A stretch of DNA of 5,761 bases, from NCBI GenBank assembly GCA_003454835.1, contig DMTA01000029.1, positions 1-5,761 of the forward strand, given 5' to 3'. The notes beneath the pieces are model-generated. The model was not told the DNA's origin. It saw only the letters and a program-made list of their open reading frames with translations, and ran no database searches. Below, in pieces: positions 1 to 5,641 of this stretch. Every line of letters starts with the position of its first letter. Positions within the stretch are counted from its first letter, which is position 1. The translations under genes were made by a program, and so were the position numbers. Source of the DNA: Achromobacter sp. (lineage in GTDB: Bacteria > Pseudomonadota > Gammaproteobacteria > Burkholderiales > Burkholderiaceae_B).

Positions 1-480
1 CTCGGGCCACGCGGCTAGCGCTGTGCCCGCGCCCGGCTCGCGCTTGAGCAGCGCCACGTCCAGATCCCCGCGCTCCAGGCTGCGCGTCAGGACGGCGGTC
101 AGGTCACAACGCACCGACAGCTGCACCGCGGGCCTCGTCCGGGCAAAGGCGGCGACGACGGCAGTCAGTGCGTCGACTGCAAAGTCGTCGGGAATCCCCA
201 GGCGGATGACATCGACGCGCTTGCGGCCGCTGACGGCCTCGCGAACCTCGGTGGATAACGCCAGCATCCGGCGTGCATAACCCAGGAGGCGCTCGCCTTC
301 TTCGGTCAGCTGGACCTGCCGGCCTTCGCGCAAGAATAGCGGGCACTCCAGTGTCTCTTCGAGCTTGCGGATCTGCTGGCTGACGGTGGACTGGCTTCGA
401 TGCACGCGTTCGCCGGCCGCAGTGAAACCGCCGGCGTCCACCACCGACACAAAGCTGTGCAAAAGATCGAGATCGAGCAT
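1..480 (-). CDS. LysR-family transcriptional regulator, partial (N-terminal 160 residues)
   Basis: This is a LysR-type DNA-binding regulator read leftward from the ATG at 478-480. The frame stays open for 160 codons to the window edge, so roughly the C-terminal half of a typical 290-310 residue protein is missing. The protein starts MLDLDLLHSFVSVVDAGGFT and continues with the classic winged helix-turn-helix: FTAAGERVHRSQSTVSQQIRKL at about residues 19-40, then the wing with PLFLREGR and the LTEEGERLL turn near residues 47-66. A linker helix follows, and from about residue 92 (IRLGIPDDFAVDAL) the periplasmic-binding-protein-like effector domain begins. No strong Shine-Dalgarno sequence precedes the ATG; only AGG lies about 11 nt upstream. 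The gene is divergent from the EamA transporter at 619-1530 across a 138-bp gap, so it probably regulates that gene and itself. The effector is unknown. Confidence 0.93.
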   Translation of the reverse strand, partial: MLDLDLLHSFVSVVDAGGFTAAGERVHRSQSTVSQQIRKLEETLECPLFLREGRQVQLTEEGERLLGYARRMLALSTEVREAVSGRKRVDVIRLGIPDDFAVDALTAVVAAFARTRPAVQLSVRCDLTAVLTRSLERGDLDVALLKREPGAGTALAAWPE

Positions 481-502
481 GATGGTGCGCCTGGGAAGCC
501 AT

Positions 503-523
503 TCGAATTTCAAATACTTTCGA
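503..523. promoter_or_regulatory. Candidate LysR-type operator (TCGAA-N11-TTCGA dyad)
   Basis: Two perfect 5-bp half-sites, TCGAA at 503-507 and TTCGA at 519-523, are separated by exactly 11 bp, the spacing of a LysR-type recognition dyad. A wider imperfect symmetry also exists, ATTCG at 501-505 and CGAAT at 526-530. The centre (513) is about 60 bp upstream of the predicted transporter start and overlaps the regulator's own -10. This is the usual geometry for target activation combined with autorepression. Binding is inferred, not shown. Confidence 0.5.
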
Positions 524-544
524 TCCGAATAAAGAGTTTGTCAA
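516..544 (-). promoter_or_regulatory. Candidate promoter of the LysR-family gene
   Basis: Read on the minus strand, a perfect TTGACA (539-544) is followed 17 nt later by GAAAGT (516-521), a weak -10 matching 3 of 6 consensus positions. Transcription would start near 509, giving a leader of about 28 nt before the regulator ATG. The -35 overlaps the -35 of the oppositely directed transporter promoter by five bases. The -10 lies within the TCGAA-N11-TTCGA dyad, which fits autorepression. Confidence 0.4.
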
Positions 545-566
545 TGGATGGGCGGGCGAGCAGAAT
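538..566 (+). promoter_or_regulatory. Candidate promoter of the EamA transporter gene
   Basis: TTGTCA (538-543, 5 of 6 matches to the -35 consensus) and CAGAAT (561-566, 4 of 6 to the -10) are separated by 17 bp. The predicted transcription start near 573 leaves a leader of about 46 nt before the ATG at 619. It also argues against the in-frame ATG at 544, which would lie inside the promoter. Confidence 0.5.
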
Positions 567-618
567 GCCTCCATCCCCGCCGCGAACGCGGCTGCAGATC
601 TACGTTGCCGGATCCCCC

Positions 619-1530
619 ATGAAGGCGCTTTCAACCCCTGCCCCTGCCTTGCCCACGACGGACAGCCCCGGCATCAGTCTGGCGCCGATCGCCGCGTTCT
701 GCTTTCTGTGGAGTTCCGCGTTTGCTGCCGCCAAGATCGCGGTGCGCGACTGTCCGCCACTGACGCTGCTGACCATCCGCTTTCTGATCGCTGGCGCGCT
801 GATGCTGGGCCTGGCGGCGGCCAGCGGGCGCTGGAAGCTGCCTTCAGGCCGCGACCTGGCCGCGCTGGTCCTGCTTGGGGCGCTGAACAACGCGCTGTAC
901 CTGGGCTTGAGCTGGTCGGGCATGACCACCGTGTCGTCCGCATTCACCGCCGTGCTCATCAGCACCAACCCGCTGCTCATTGGCGTGCTGGCCGGCCCGC
1001 TGCTGGGCGAGCGGCTTAGCTGGCGCAAGCTGCTGGGGCTGTGCCTGGGGCTGGCGGGCGTCGCGCTGGTGTTGCGATCTCGGCTAACCGGCATGCAGGA
1101 AGACCTGCACGGCACGTTGCTCGTGACCGGCGGTCTGGTGGCGCTGGTGGCCGGCACCCTGCTCTACAAGATGCTCAAGCCCACCTCCGGTCTCTGGACG
1201 TCGACGGGCATCCAGTCGCTGGCAGGCGCCGCAGCATTGCTGCCGTTCGCGCTGGCCACCGAAAACCTCGGCGATGCGCGCCTGACGTCCAGCCTGATCT
1301 GGAGCATGGCCTACATGATCGTTGCGGTGTCGATGGGCGGCTATTACCTGTGGTTCATGATCCTGGGCCGCGCCAGCGCGACGTCGGCCAGCGCGCTGCA
1401 TTTTCTGATGCCGCCCCTTGGCCTGTTGTTCGGCTGGGTGGTCTTGCGTGAGCCCGTCTCGTGGCTGGACCTGCTGGGCATCGTGCCCATCGCATTCGGC
1501 ATCTGGCTTGCGACACGGCGCACCGCGTGA
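619..1530 (+). CDS. EamA/DMT-family transporter (putative inner-membrane exporter)
   Basis: This 303-residue protein has the length and architecture of drug/metabolite transporter superfamily members: about ten hydrophobic helices arranged as two tandem EamA domains, at about residues 21-153 and 165-299. Family-like features are the FLWSSAFAAAKIAV first helix, ISTNPLLIGVLAGPLLGERL at about 114-133 (the N-P and G-E-R positions) closing the first repeat, and the matching LREPVSW near the end of the second. The frame is open back to 400, but I chose the ATG at 619 because the protein then begins just before the first helix and a likely promoter covers 538-566. No clear Shine-Dalgarno sequence is visible, so the start is less certain than the family. 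The neighbouring divergent LysR regulator probably controls it. Members of this family export amino acids, metabolites or drugs, and the substrate cannot be read from sequence. Confidence 0.92.
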   Translation: MKALSTPAPALPTTDSPGISLAPIAAFCFLWSSAFAAAKIAVRDCPPLTLLTIRFLIAGALMLGLAAASGRWKLPSGRDLAALVLLGALNNALYLGLSWSGMTTVSSAFTAVLISTNPLLIGVLAGPLLGERLSWRKLLGLCLGLAGVALVLRSRLTGMQEDLHGTLLVTGGLVALVAGTLLYKMLKPTSGLWTSTGIQSLAGAAALLPFALATENLGDARLTSSLIWSMAYMIVAVSMGGYYLWFMILGRASATSASALHFLMPPLGLLFGWVVLREPVSWLDLLGIVPIAFGIWLATRRTA

Positions 1531-1906
1531 ATTGAGGGCGGTCAACGCGCCCTGATCCGGTTGCTGATATGCAACGAGCCGGCGTGACGCGTTGGCAGCG
1601 CAGAATGACGCGGCGCAGGGGCCGCCCCGGAGCATATATGGGGACAATCGCGAAGCCATTTCAGCGCGGCTCGCGTCCGCAGCCCGCGCCGTCGCGTCGC
1701 CAAGCATGCAAGGCATCAGACATGCATACTCATTCTCATTAGCTTGTCGCTTTCTTGTTGCGCTCCGAAAGCCGTTTACCAAATGCAGCGCAAGGCTAGG
1801 CGCGGCCCTGCGGCCAATGGTAGTCTGCACGGGTTGCGTACGCGCGGCATCGTGCGCTCCTTTGTCGCGATGCGCTCGCGTCGCGCCTGACTGCAAGGAG
1901 TCCATC
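1531..1906. other. 376-bp intergenic region upstream of bfr, no gene seen
   Basis: I find no credible coding sequence here, and in particular no small bacterioferritin-associated ferredoxin (bfd) gene. Just after the transporter stop, a small hairpin (AGGGCG 1535-1540 with CGCCCT 1548-1553, 7-nt loop) has no T tract, so it is at best a weak or Rho-assisted terminator. An AT-rich palindrome CATATATG lies at 1633-1640. A Fur-box match lies at 1725-1743. I could not find a convincing -35/-10 pair for bfr; TTGTTG at 1755-1760 has only poor -10 partners. Confidence 0.6.
1725..1743 (-). promoter_or_regulatory. Candidate Fur box upstream of bfr
   Basis: Read on the minus strand, the sequence is GCTAATGAGAATGAGTATG. 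It matches 14 of 19 positions of the classical Fur consensus GATAATGATAATCATTATC and reads as three adjacent hexamers GCTAAT, GAGAAT and GAGTAT. It stands out as an AT-rich patch in GC-rich surroundings, about 165 bp upstream of the bacterioferritin ATG. An iron-responsive site before an iron-storage gene makes functional sense, but whether Fur represses or activates from here cannot be decided from sequence. Confidence 0.5.
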
Positions 1907-2383
1907 ATGAAAGGCGATAAAACCGTCATCCAGTTTCTCAACAAGCAGCTGACCAACGAGCTGACGGCCATCAACCAATATTTCCTGCATGCCCGCATGC
2001 TGAACCATTGGGGCTTCGACAAGCTGGGCAAGCACGAGTACGAAGAATCCATCGGCGAAATGAAGCACGCCGACCGTCTGATCGCCCGCATCTTCATGCT
2101 GGACGGTCTGCCCAATCTTCAAGACCTGCATAAGCTGCTGATCGGCGAAGACGTGCCGGAACTGCTGGCCTGTGACCTGAAGCTCGAAACGGCCGCCCAG
2201 GCGACCGTCAAGGAAGCCATCGCGTATTGCGAATCGGTGCGGGACTACGTGTCGCGCGATCTGTTCCAGGACATCCTGGACGACACCGAAGAGCACATCG
2301 ACTATCTGGAAACCCAGATCGACCTGATCGACAAGGTCGGCATCCAGAACTACCTGCAAAGCCAGATGTCCGTGCCTGAATAA
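1907..2383 (+). CDS. bfr: Bacterioferritin (heme-binding iron-storage ferritin)
   Basis: This 158-residue protein matches bacterioferritin end to end, as in E. coli Bfr. It is a cytoplasmic four-helix subunit that assembles into a 24-mer cage, oxidises Fe(II) and stores Fe(III) mineral. It begins [19 protein letters not shown] and includes [10 protein letters not shown] (22-31), EMKHADR (51-57), GLPNLQDL (67-74) and ENYLQSQM-like QNYLQSQM near the end. In E. coli numbering, without gaps, the ferroxidase ligands E18, E51, H54, E94 and H130 are present and the heme ligand M52 is present. Position 127 is Thr (D-D-T-E-E-H) instead of the usual Glu. The frame is open upstream to 1592, but the ATG at 1907 has an ideal AAGGAG (1895-1900) six nt before it and gives the exact family N-terminus. 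A bidirectional terminator follows, and a Fur box lies upstream. Confidence 0.97.
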   Translation: MKGDKTVIQFLNKQLTNELTAINQYFLHARMLNHWGFDKLGKHEYEESIGEMKHADRLIARIFMLDGLPNLQDLHKLLIGEDVPELLACDLKLETAAQATVKEAIAYCESVRDYVSRDLFQDILDDTEEHIDYLETQIDLIDKVGIQNYLQSQMSVPE

Positions 2384-2401
2384 GGCTGCTGGCTATCAAA
2401 G

Positions 2402-2429
2402 AAATGGCGCCCCGCGGGGCGCCATTTTT
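2402..2429. terminator. Bidirectional Rho-independent terminator between bfr and the prfC-side transcript
   Basis: Bases 2402-2427 form a perfect 26-bp palindrome, a 12-bp GC-rich stem around a central GC (so a 4-nt loop in practice). On the plus strand it ends in five T (2425-2429), terminating bfr 18 nt after its stop. On the minus strand the stem is followed by TTTCTTT, so it can also terminate the leftward transcript whose last gene ends at 2485. Confidence 0.93.
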
Positions 2430-2484
2430 CTTGCCTTGCACCTGCGCGCGCAGGTGGCGATGTGAAGTTTTTATTTCAAACGTC

Positions 2485-3159
2485 TTACTGCGGGCGGGCC
2501 GGGCATTCGGCCATCGTGCCCCAGGCGCGGTTCGGCGCGCAGTACTTGTTGCGCGCGTTCCAGGAACACGAGGGGCGCTCGAAGAAGCCTTGCGTGGCGC
2601 ATTGGGCCAGCTCGCGCCGCAGCGCATCCTGCCAGCCTTGCGCGCCGGCTGCCGGCGCCGTGTTGGGCGGCGGCGAGGGCGCCTGCACCATCTGCGGCGT
2701 GCCGTAGCTGCCGCCAGCGGCTACGCCGCCGTTGATGGCGGTCGACGTGCCGGGCACCAGCAGGTCCATCGTGCTGACATCGGAATTGCCCGACGGCAGC
2801 GGCACCTGCGACGAGGCGGCGATTTCGCGCGCCTGTTCGGGGCTGATGCGTTCACGCGAGATCTGGACGGCGGGATCGCTGACGGTGTCGAACAGCGACA
2901 CCGTGTTGACCTGCCATTCGCGATCGGACGGCTTGTCGGGCACGCCCAACGTGCCGTCGATGCGCGGCTGCGGCGGCTGCGCCACATACGGACGGCCATT
3001 GGCGTCCAGCACGGGCTGCTGGGACGCGGCTGCGTCCTGCCCAGGAGCAGGCGCGGCCGCCGGCGCATGCGCCACCAGCCAATCACCTAATTGAATTCCG
3101 CCCCATGCCGACGCGCCGAGCGCGATCAGGAGCGTTGCGAACAAAAAACGCCAAGACAT
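2485..3159 (-). CDS. Uncharacterised membrane-anchored or exported protein with four C-terminal cysteines
   Basis: I do not recognise a named family. The 224-residue product has an N-terminal hydrophobic segment (MSWRFLFATLLIALGASAW, residues 1-19), which is a signal anchor or a signal peptide with a possible ASA cleavage site at 16-18. A Pro/Ala-rich linker follows (about 30-48), then a polar middle containing NGRPYVAQPPQPRIDG and SREWQVNTVSLFDTV-like sequence, and a second Gly/Pro-rich stretch. The compact C-terminal block from about residue 173 (WQDALRREL) to the end has cysteines at 187, 198, 207 and 219, a C-x10-C-x8-C-x11-C pattern around GFFERPSCSW and ARNKYC. Four cysteines outside the membrane suggest two disulfides in the periplasm (inference). 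The ATG at 3159 is chosen because GAGGG lies 5 nt before it; the in-frame TTG at 3171 overlaps that ribosome site. It starts 37 nt after prfC and probably shares its transcript. Confidence 0.85.
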   Translation of the reverse strand: MSWRFLFATLLIALGASAWGGIQLGDWLVAHAPAAAPAPGQDAAASQQPVLDANGRPYVAQPPQPRIDGTLGVPDKPSDREWQVNTVSLFDTVSDPAVQISRERISPEQAREIAASSQVPLPSGNSDVSTMDLLVPGTSTAINGGVAAGGSYGTPQMVQAPSPPPNTAPAAGAQGWQDALRRELAQCATQGFFERPSCSWNARNKYCAPNRAWGTMAECPARPQ

Positions 3160-3164
3160 TGCTA

Positions 3165-3169
3165 CCCTC
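3165..3169 (-). promoter_or_regulatory. Ribosome binding site fixing the start of the four-cysteine protein
   Basis: On the minus strand GAGGG is followed by the 5-nt spacer TAGCA and then the ATG at 3157-3159. The upstream in-frame TTG (3169-3171) shares its final G with this site, so initiation there would lack its own Shine-Dalgarno sequence. This supports the shorter, 224-residue protein. Confidence 0.75.
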
Positions 3170-3196
3170 AATCTGCCGTGCGGAACCCGAACGGGT

Positions 3197-4804
3197 CTAC
3201 GCCTTGTCTCCGAAAACCTTGCCGCCGTGCTCCCGCATGGCGTGGAATTTCACATCGGGATACAGTTCCTCGGCGACGCGCAACTGCGCGGGAGAACCGA
3301 TCAAAAACGCCGCAGCATCGACGACATCATAGGCGATATGGGCGGCATTGGCATCCATGAACTTGCGCAGCGCCTTGGGGTTTTCAGACGTAATCCAACG
3401 TGCCATTGTGTAGCGCGAAGGCAGCATCCGGGCATCCACGCCGTACTCCGTCTTCAGGCGGTGCGCGACCACTTCGAACTGCAGTTGGCCAACCGCACCC
3501 AGAAGCAGCGAGCCGCCGGCAACCTCGGGGCGGAACACCTGAATGGCCCCTTCCTCGCCCAATTGGGTGAGCCCGGTGCGCAATTGCTTCGTGCGCAGCG
3601 GGTCTTTCACTTCAACCGCCTGGAACAGTTCCGGCGCGAAGAACGGCAGGCCCGTGAACTGCAGGGTCTCGCCTTCGGTCAGCACGTCGCCCAGTTGCAG
3701 CACGCCGTGGTTCGGGATGCCGATGACGTCGCCCGCATAGGCTTCGTCCAGCAGTTCCCGGCGCTGCGACAGGAAGGACACCACGTTGTTGGGGCGCATT
3801 TCCTTGTTGGTGCGCGCCACCTTCAGGCGCATGCCGCGCTCGAATCGGCCGGAGCTCACGCGCACGAATGCGACACGGTCGCGGTGGGCGGGGTCCATGT
3901 TGGCCTGCACCTTGAACACCACACCGGTGAACTTGGGTTCTTCAGGCTTCACTTCGCGTTGCAGGGCCATGCGCGCGCCCGGGGGCGGCGCCTGGTCTAC
4001 CAGGGCGTCCAGCACTTCCTGCACGCCGAAGTTGTTGATGGCCGAGCCGAAGAACACGGGCGTCTGTTTGCCGGCCAGAAACTGGTCGCGGTCGAACGCG
4101 GGCGCCGCTTCGTTGATGAGCTCGATCTCGCCGCTGGCCTGGTCGAACGCCCCGCCGAAGCGCTTGGCGATCTCGGGGTTGGTCAGGCCTTCGATGAAGT
4201 CGTCGTTGTCGGAACGGCGCTCCTGGCCGGGGCGGAACACGCGCATGCGGTCGCGGCGGATGTCGAACACGCCGCCGAACGACTTGCCCATGCCCACCGG
4301 CCACGAGAACGGCACGGCGTCCATGCCCAGATGGCCTTCGATTTCGGACAGCAGTTCCAGGGGCTCGCGCACTTCGCGGTCCATCTTGTTGATGAACGTG
4401 ATGATCGGCGTGTTGCGCGCGCGGCAGACCTGCAAGAGGCGGATGGTCTGCGGCTCGACGCCGTTGGCCGCGTCGATCACCATCAGCGCGGCGTCCACTG
4501 CCGTCAGCACGCGGTACGTGTCTTCGGAGAAGTCCTGGTGGCCCGGGGTGTCCAGCAGGTTGATGACGCAGTCGCGGTACTCCATCTGCATCACCGAGGA
4601 CGCCACCGAGATGCCGCGCTGCTTTTCGATTTCCATCCAGTCGGACGAGGCGTGGCGCGACGCCTTGCGCGCCTTGACGCTGCCGGCGATCTGAATGGCG
4701 CCTGCGAACAGCAGCAGTTTTTCCGTCAGCGTGGTCTTGCCCGCGTCAGGGTGGGAAATGATGGCGAACGTACGGCGCCGTGCGACTTCGTTGGAAATGC
4801 TCAT
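3197..4804 (-). CDS. prfC: Peptide chain release factor 3 (RF3), translational GTPase
   Basis: RF3 is a cytoplasmic GTPase of the EF-G-like class that removes RF1/RF2 from the ribosome after peptide release. The 535-residue product is close to the 529 residues of E. coli RF3 and aligns along its length. The GTPase motifs are intact: P-loop HPDAGKTT at 18-25, switch I RGIS at 63-66, DTPGH at 85-89, NKMD at 139-142, and GSA at 253-255. RF3-specific blocks include SDWMEIEKQRGIS, FKVQANMDPAHRDRVAF, FTGLPFFAPELF, EEGAIQVFRP and the ending YPDVKFHAMREH. The start is firmly bounded: reading into it, the codons are TAG-AAT-CCT-CCG-ACC-ATG, so an in-frame stop lies four codons before this ATG and no other start lies between. 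There is no Shine-Dalgarno sequence. It is separated from the upstream exporter gene by a hairpin, so it probably has its own promoter, and it likely reads through into the small gene behind it. Confidence 0.98.
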   Translation of the reverse strand: MSISNEVARRRTFAIISHPDAGKTTLTEKLLLFAGAIQIAGSVKARKASRHASSDWMEIEKQRGISVASSVMQMEYRDCVINLLDTPGHQDFSEDTYRVLTAVDAALMVIDAANGVEPQTIRLLQVCRARNTPIITFINKMDREVREPLELLSEIEGHLGMDAVPFSWPVGMGKSFGGVFDIRRDRMRVFRPGQERRSDNDDFIEGLTNPEIAKRFGGAFDQASGEIELINEAAPAFDRDQFLAGKQTPVFFGSAINNFGVQEVLDALVDQAPPPGARMALQREVKPEEPKFTGVVFKVQANMDPAHRDRVAFVRVSSGRFERGMRLKVARTNKEMRPNNVVSFLSQRRELLDEAYAGDVIGIPNHGVLQLGDVLTEGETLQFTGLPFFAPELFQAVEVKDPLRTKQLRTGLTQLGEEGAIQVFRPEVAGGSLLLGAVGQLQFEVVAHRLKTEYGVDARMLPSRYTMARWITSENPKALRKFMDANAAHIAYDVVDAAAFLIGSPAQLRVAEELYPDVKFHAMREHGGKVFGDKA

Positions 4805-4813
4805 GGTCGGAGG

Positions 4814-4819
4814 ATTCTA
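4814..4819 (-). promoter_or_regulatory. Possible -10 element directly before prfC
   Basis: TAGAAT (5 of 6 matches to TATAAT) ends 9 nt before the prfC ATG on the minus strand. If used, transcription would start only about 2-4 nt before the ATG and the mRNA would be nearly leaderless, which would fit the absence of a Shine-Dalgarno sequence. The expected -35 position (4837-4842 read as CCGGCC) does not match consensus, so this is weak. Confidence 0.25.
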
Positions 4820-4863
4820 CTTAACGCCGCTTTACAGGCCGGCGCGGTCCGGTGTCGTGCACG

Positions 4864-4911
4864 AAAACATGTGGGGCACGCGCCGTTGCCGGCCCGTGCC
4901 CCACGCTTTTT
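4864..4911 (-). terminator. Terminator hairpin between the RhtB-like exporter gene and prfC
   Basis: A perfect 10-bp GC-rich stem pairs 4871-4880 with 4895-4904. Inside the loop a further 4-bp stem (4882-4885 with 4890-4893) closes a TTGC loop after a single C-C mismatch. On the minus strand the stem is followed by ATG and then TTTT (4864-4867), which suits termination of the exporter transcript ending at 4915. On the plus strand a better tract of five T (4907-4911) follows two bases after the stem, so the hairpin could act in both directions. Confidence 0.82.
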
Positions 4912-4914
4912 GAT

Positions 4915-5544
4915 TCAGTTGTGGCGGCGGAAGGTCGCCAGGAACACGCCTGCCAGAATGAAGAGCGACCCGAAGGTGCGGTTCATCCAGCGGATGTGCT
5001 TGGCGTCGCGCAAGAGGCGCAATACGCGCGCCGCCAGCAGCGTGTACACGCCCATCGCCACCAGGTCGGTGAACGCCAGCGTGGCCGCCAAGGCCGCGTA
5101 CTGCGGCGTCAGCGACAGCGCCGGGTCCACGAACTGCGGAACCACGGCCAGAAGGAACACGGTGCCCTTGGGGTTCATGGTGTTGATCAGGAAACCGCGC
5201 AACACCAGGTCACGAATGGACGCCTGACGCGGATCGCCGGCATCCACCGCGACCGGCGCGGCGTCTGTGCGGATCTGGCGCACGCCCAGGTAGATCAGGT
5301 AGGCAACGCCCAGGTACTTGACCACGTTGAACGCCATTTCCGACGTCGCCAGCACGGCGCCCAACCCCACGGCGACCACGACGAACTGGAACAGGATGCC
5401 CATGATCAGGCCTGCCGTATTCCAGTAGCCACGCGCAAAGCCATATTTCAGGCCGGACGACATGGCCGAGATGGCGCCGGCGCCCGGTGAGAACGAAATG
5501 GCCCAGGAGGCCAGGAAGAACGTCAACCAGGTGGATAAGGGCAT
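4915..5544 (-). CDS. LysE/RhtB-family amino-acid exporter (RhtB-like)
   Basis: This 209-residue inner-membrane protein belongs to the LysE/RhtB superfamily, which exports amino acids such as homoserine, threonine or lysine. It has the usual length and about six hydrophobic segments. It resembles E. coli RhtB most closely: SPGAGAI at 19-25 (RhtB has SPGSGAI), GLGAVL near 60-65, AYLIYLG at 81-87, NTMNPKGTVFL at 121-131, and a final FGSLFILAGVFLAT helix. The substrate is not decidable from sequence, so I leave out a symbol although rhtB would be a fair guess. The ATG at 5544 gives the expected N-terminus but has no clear Shine-Dalgarno sequence. A TAATAT hexamer (5603-5608) upstream might be a -10, without a recognisable -35. 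A hairpin terminator follows the stop, so this gene is probably transcribed separately from prfC. Confidence 0.94.
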   Translation of the reverse strand: MPLSTWLTFFLASWAISFSPGAGAISAMSSGLKYGFARGYWNTAGLIMGILFQFVVVAVGLGAVLATSEMAFNVVKYLGVAYLIYLGVRQIRTDAAPVAVDAGDPRQASIRDLVLRGFLINTMNPKGTVFLLAVVPQFVDPALSLTPQYAALAATLAFTDLVAMGVYTLLAARVLRLLRDAKHIRWMNRTFGSLFILAGVFLATFRRHN

Positions 5545-5605
5545 GATGGCGCGGGTCCGTGGATCGCAGTGTCGGGGTTGCCGGTGGTCGGGAGTGCCAG
5601 TGATA

Positions 5606-5641
5606 TTACTTGCTTGCGCGAGGTCGCTGCGCTTACTTGCT
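5606..5641. repeat. Direct repeat of AGCAAGTAA, 27 bp apart
   Basis: The 9-mer AGCAAGTAA (minus strand) occurs at 5633-5641, where it encodes the final Ser-Lys-stop of the partial right-hand gene, and again at 5606-5614. The offset of 27 nt keeps the same frame, so a second Ser-Lys-stop lies nine codons after the first. This may be a remnant of a small tandem duplication or chance. Confidence 0.5.

Noticed and set aside
400..618. A longer N-terminus for the EamA transporter (starts at 400 or 544)
   Set aside because: It would overlap the regulator gene and the divergent promoter region, and adds polar residues not seen at the start of this family.
1592..1906. A 105-residue N-terminal extension of bacterioferritin
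   Set aside because: The frame is open by chance. The AAGGAG site six nt before the ATG at 1907 and the exact family N-terminus fix the start there, and the extension would include the Fur box.
1531..1906. A bfd gene or a Fur-controlled small RNA upstream of bfr
   Set aside because: No Cys-rich small frame like Bfd is present in any frame I read. No hairpin followed by a T tract that would end a small RNA is visible between the Fur box and bfr.
1084..2115. A 343-codon minus-strand open frame across the transporter end, the gap and bfr
   Set aside because: It is antisense to two convincing genes, has no domain-like pattern, and no initiation signal that I can see.
2404..3090. Plus-strand open frames opposite the four-cysteine protein
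   Set aside because: Arg-rich products without motifs. The minus-strand gene has a ribosome site, a signal segment and patterned cysteines, so it is the better reading.
3227..5227. A 666-codon plus-strand open frame opposite prfC and the exporter gene
   Set aside because: It runs antisense across two well-recognised genes and a terminator. Its product is a His/Arg/Gln/Ala-rich composition typical of GC-rich antisense shadows and resembles no family.
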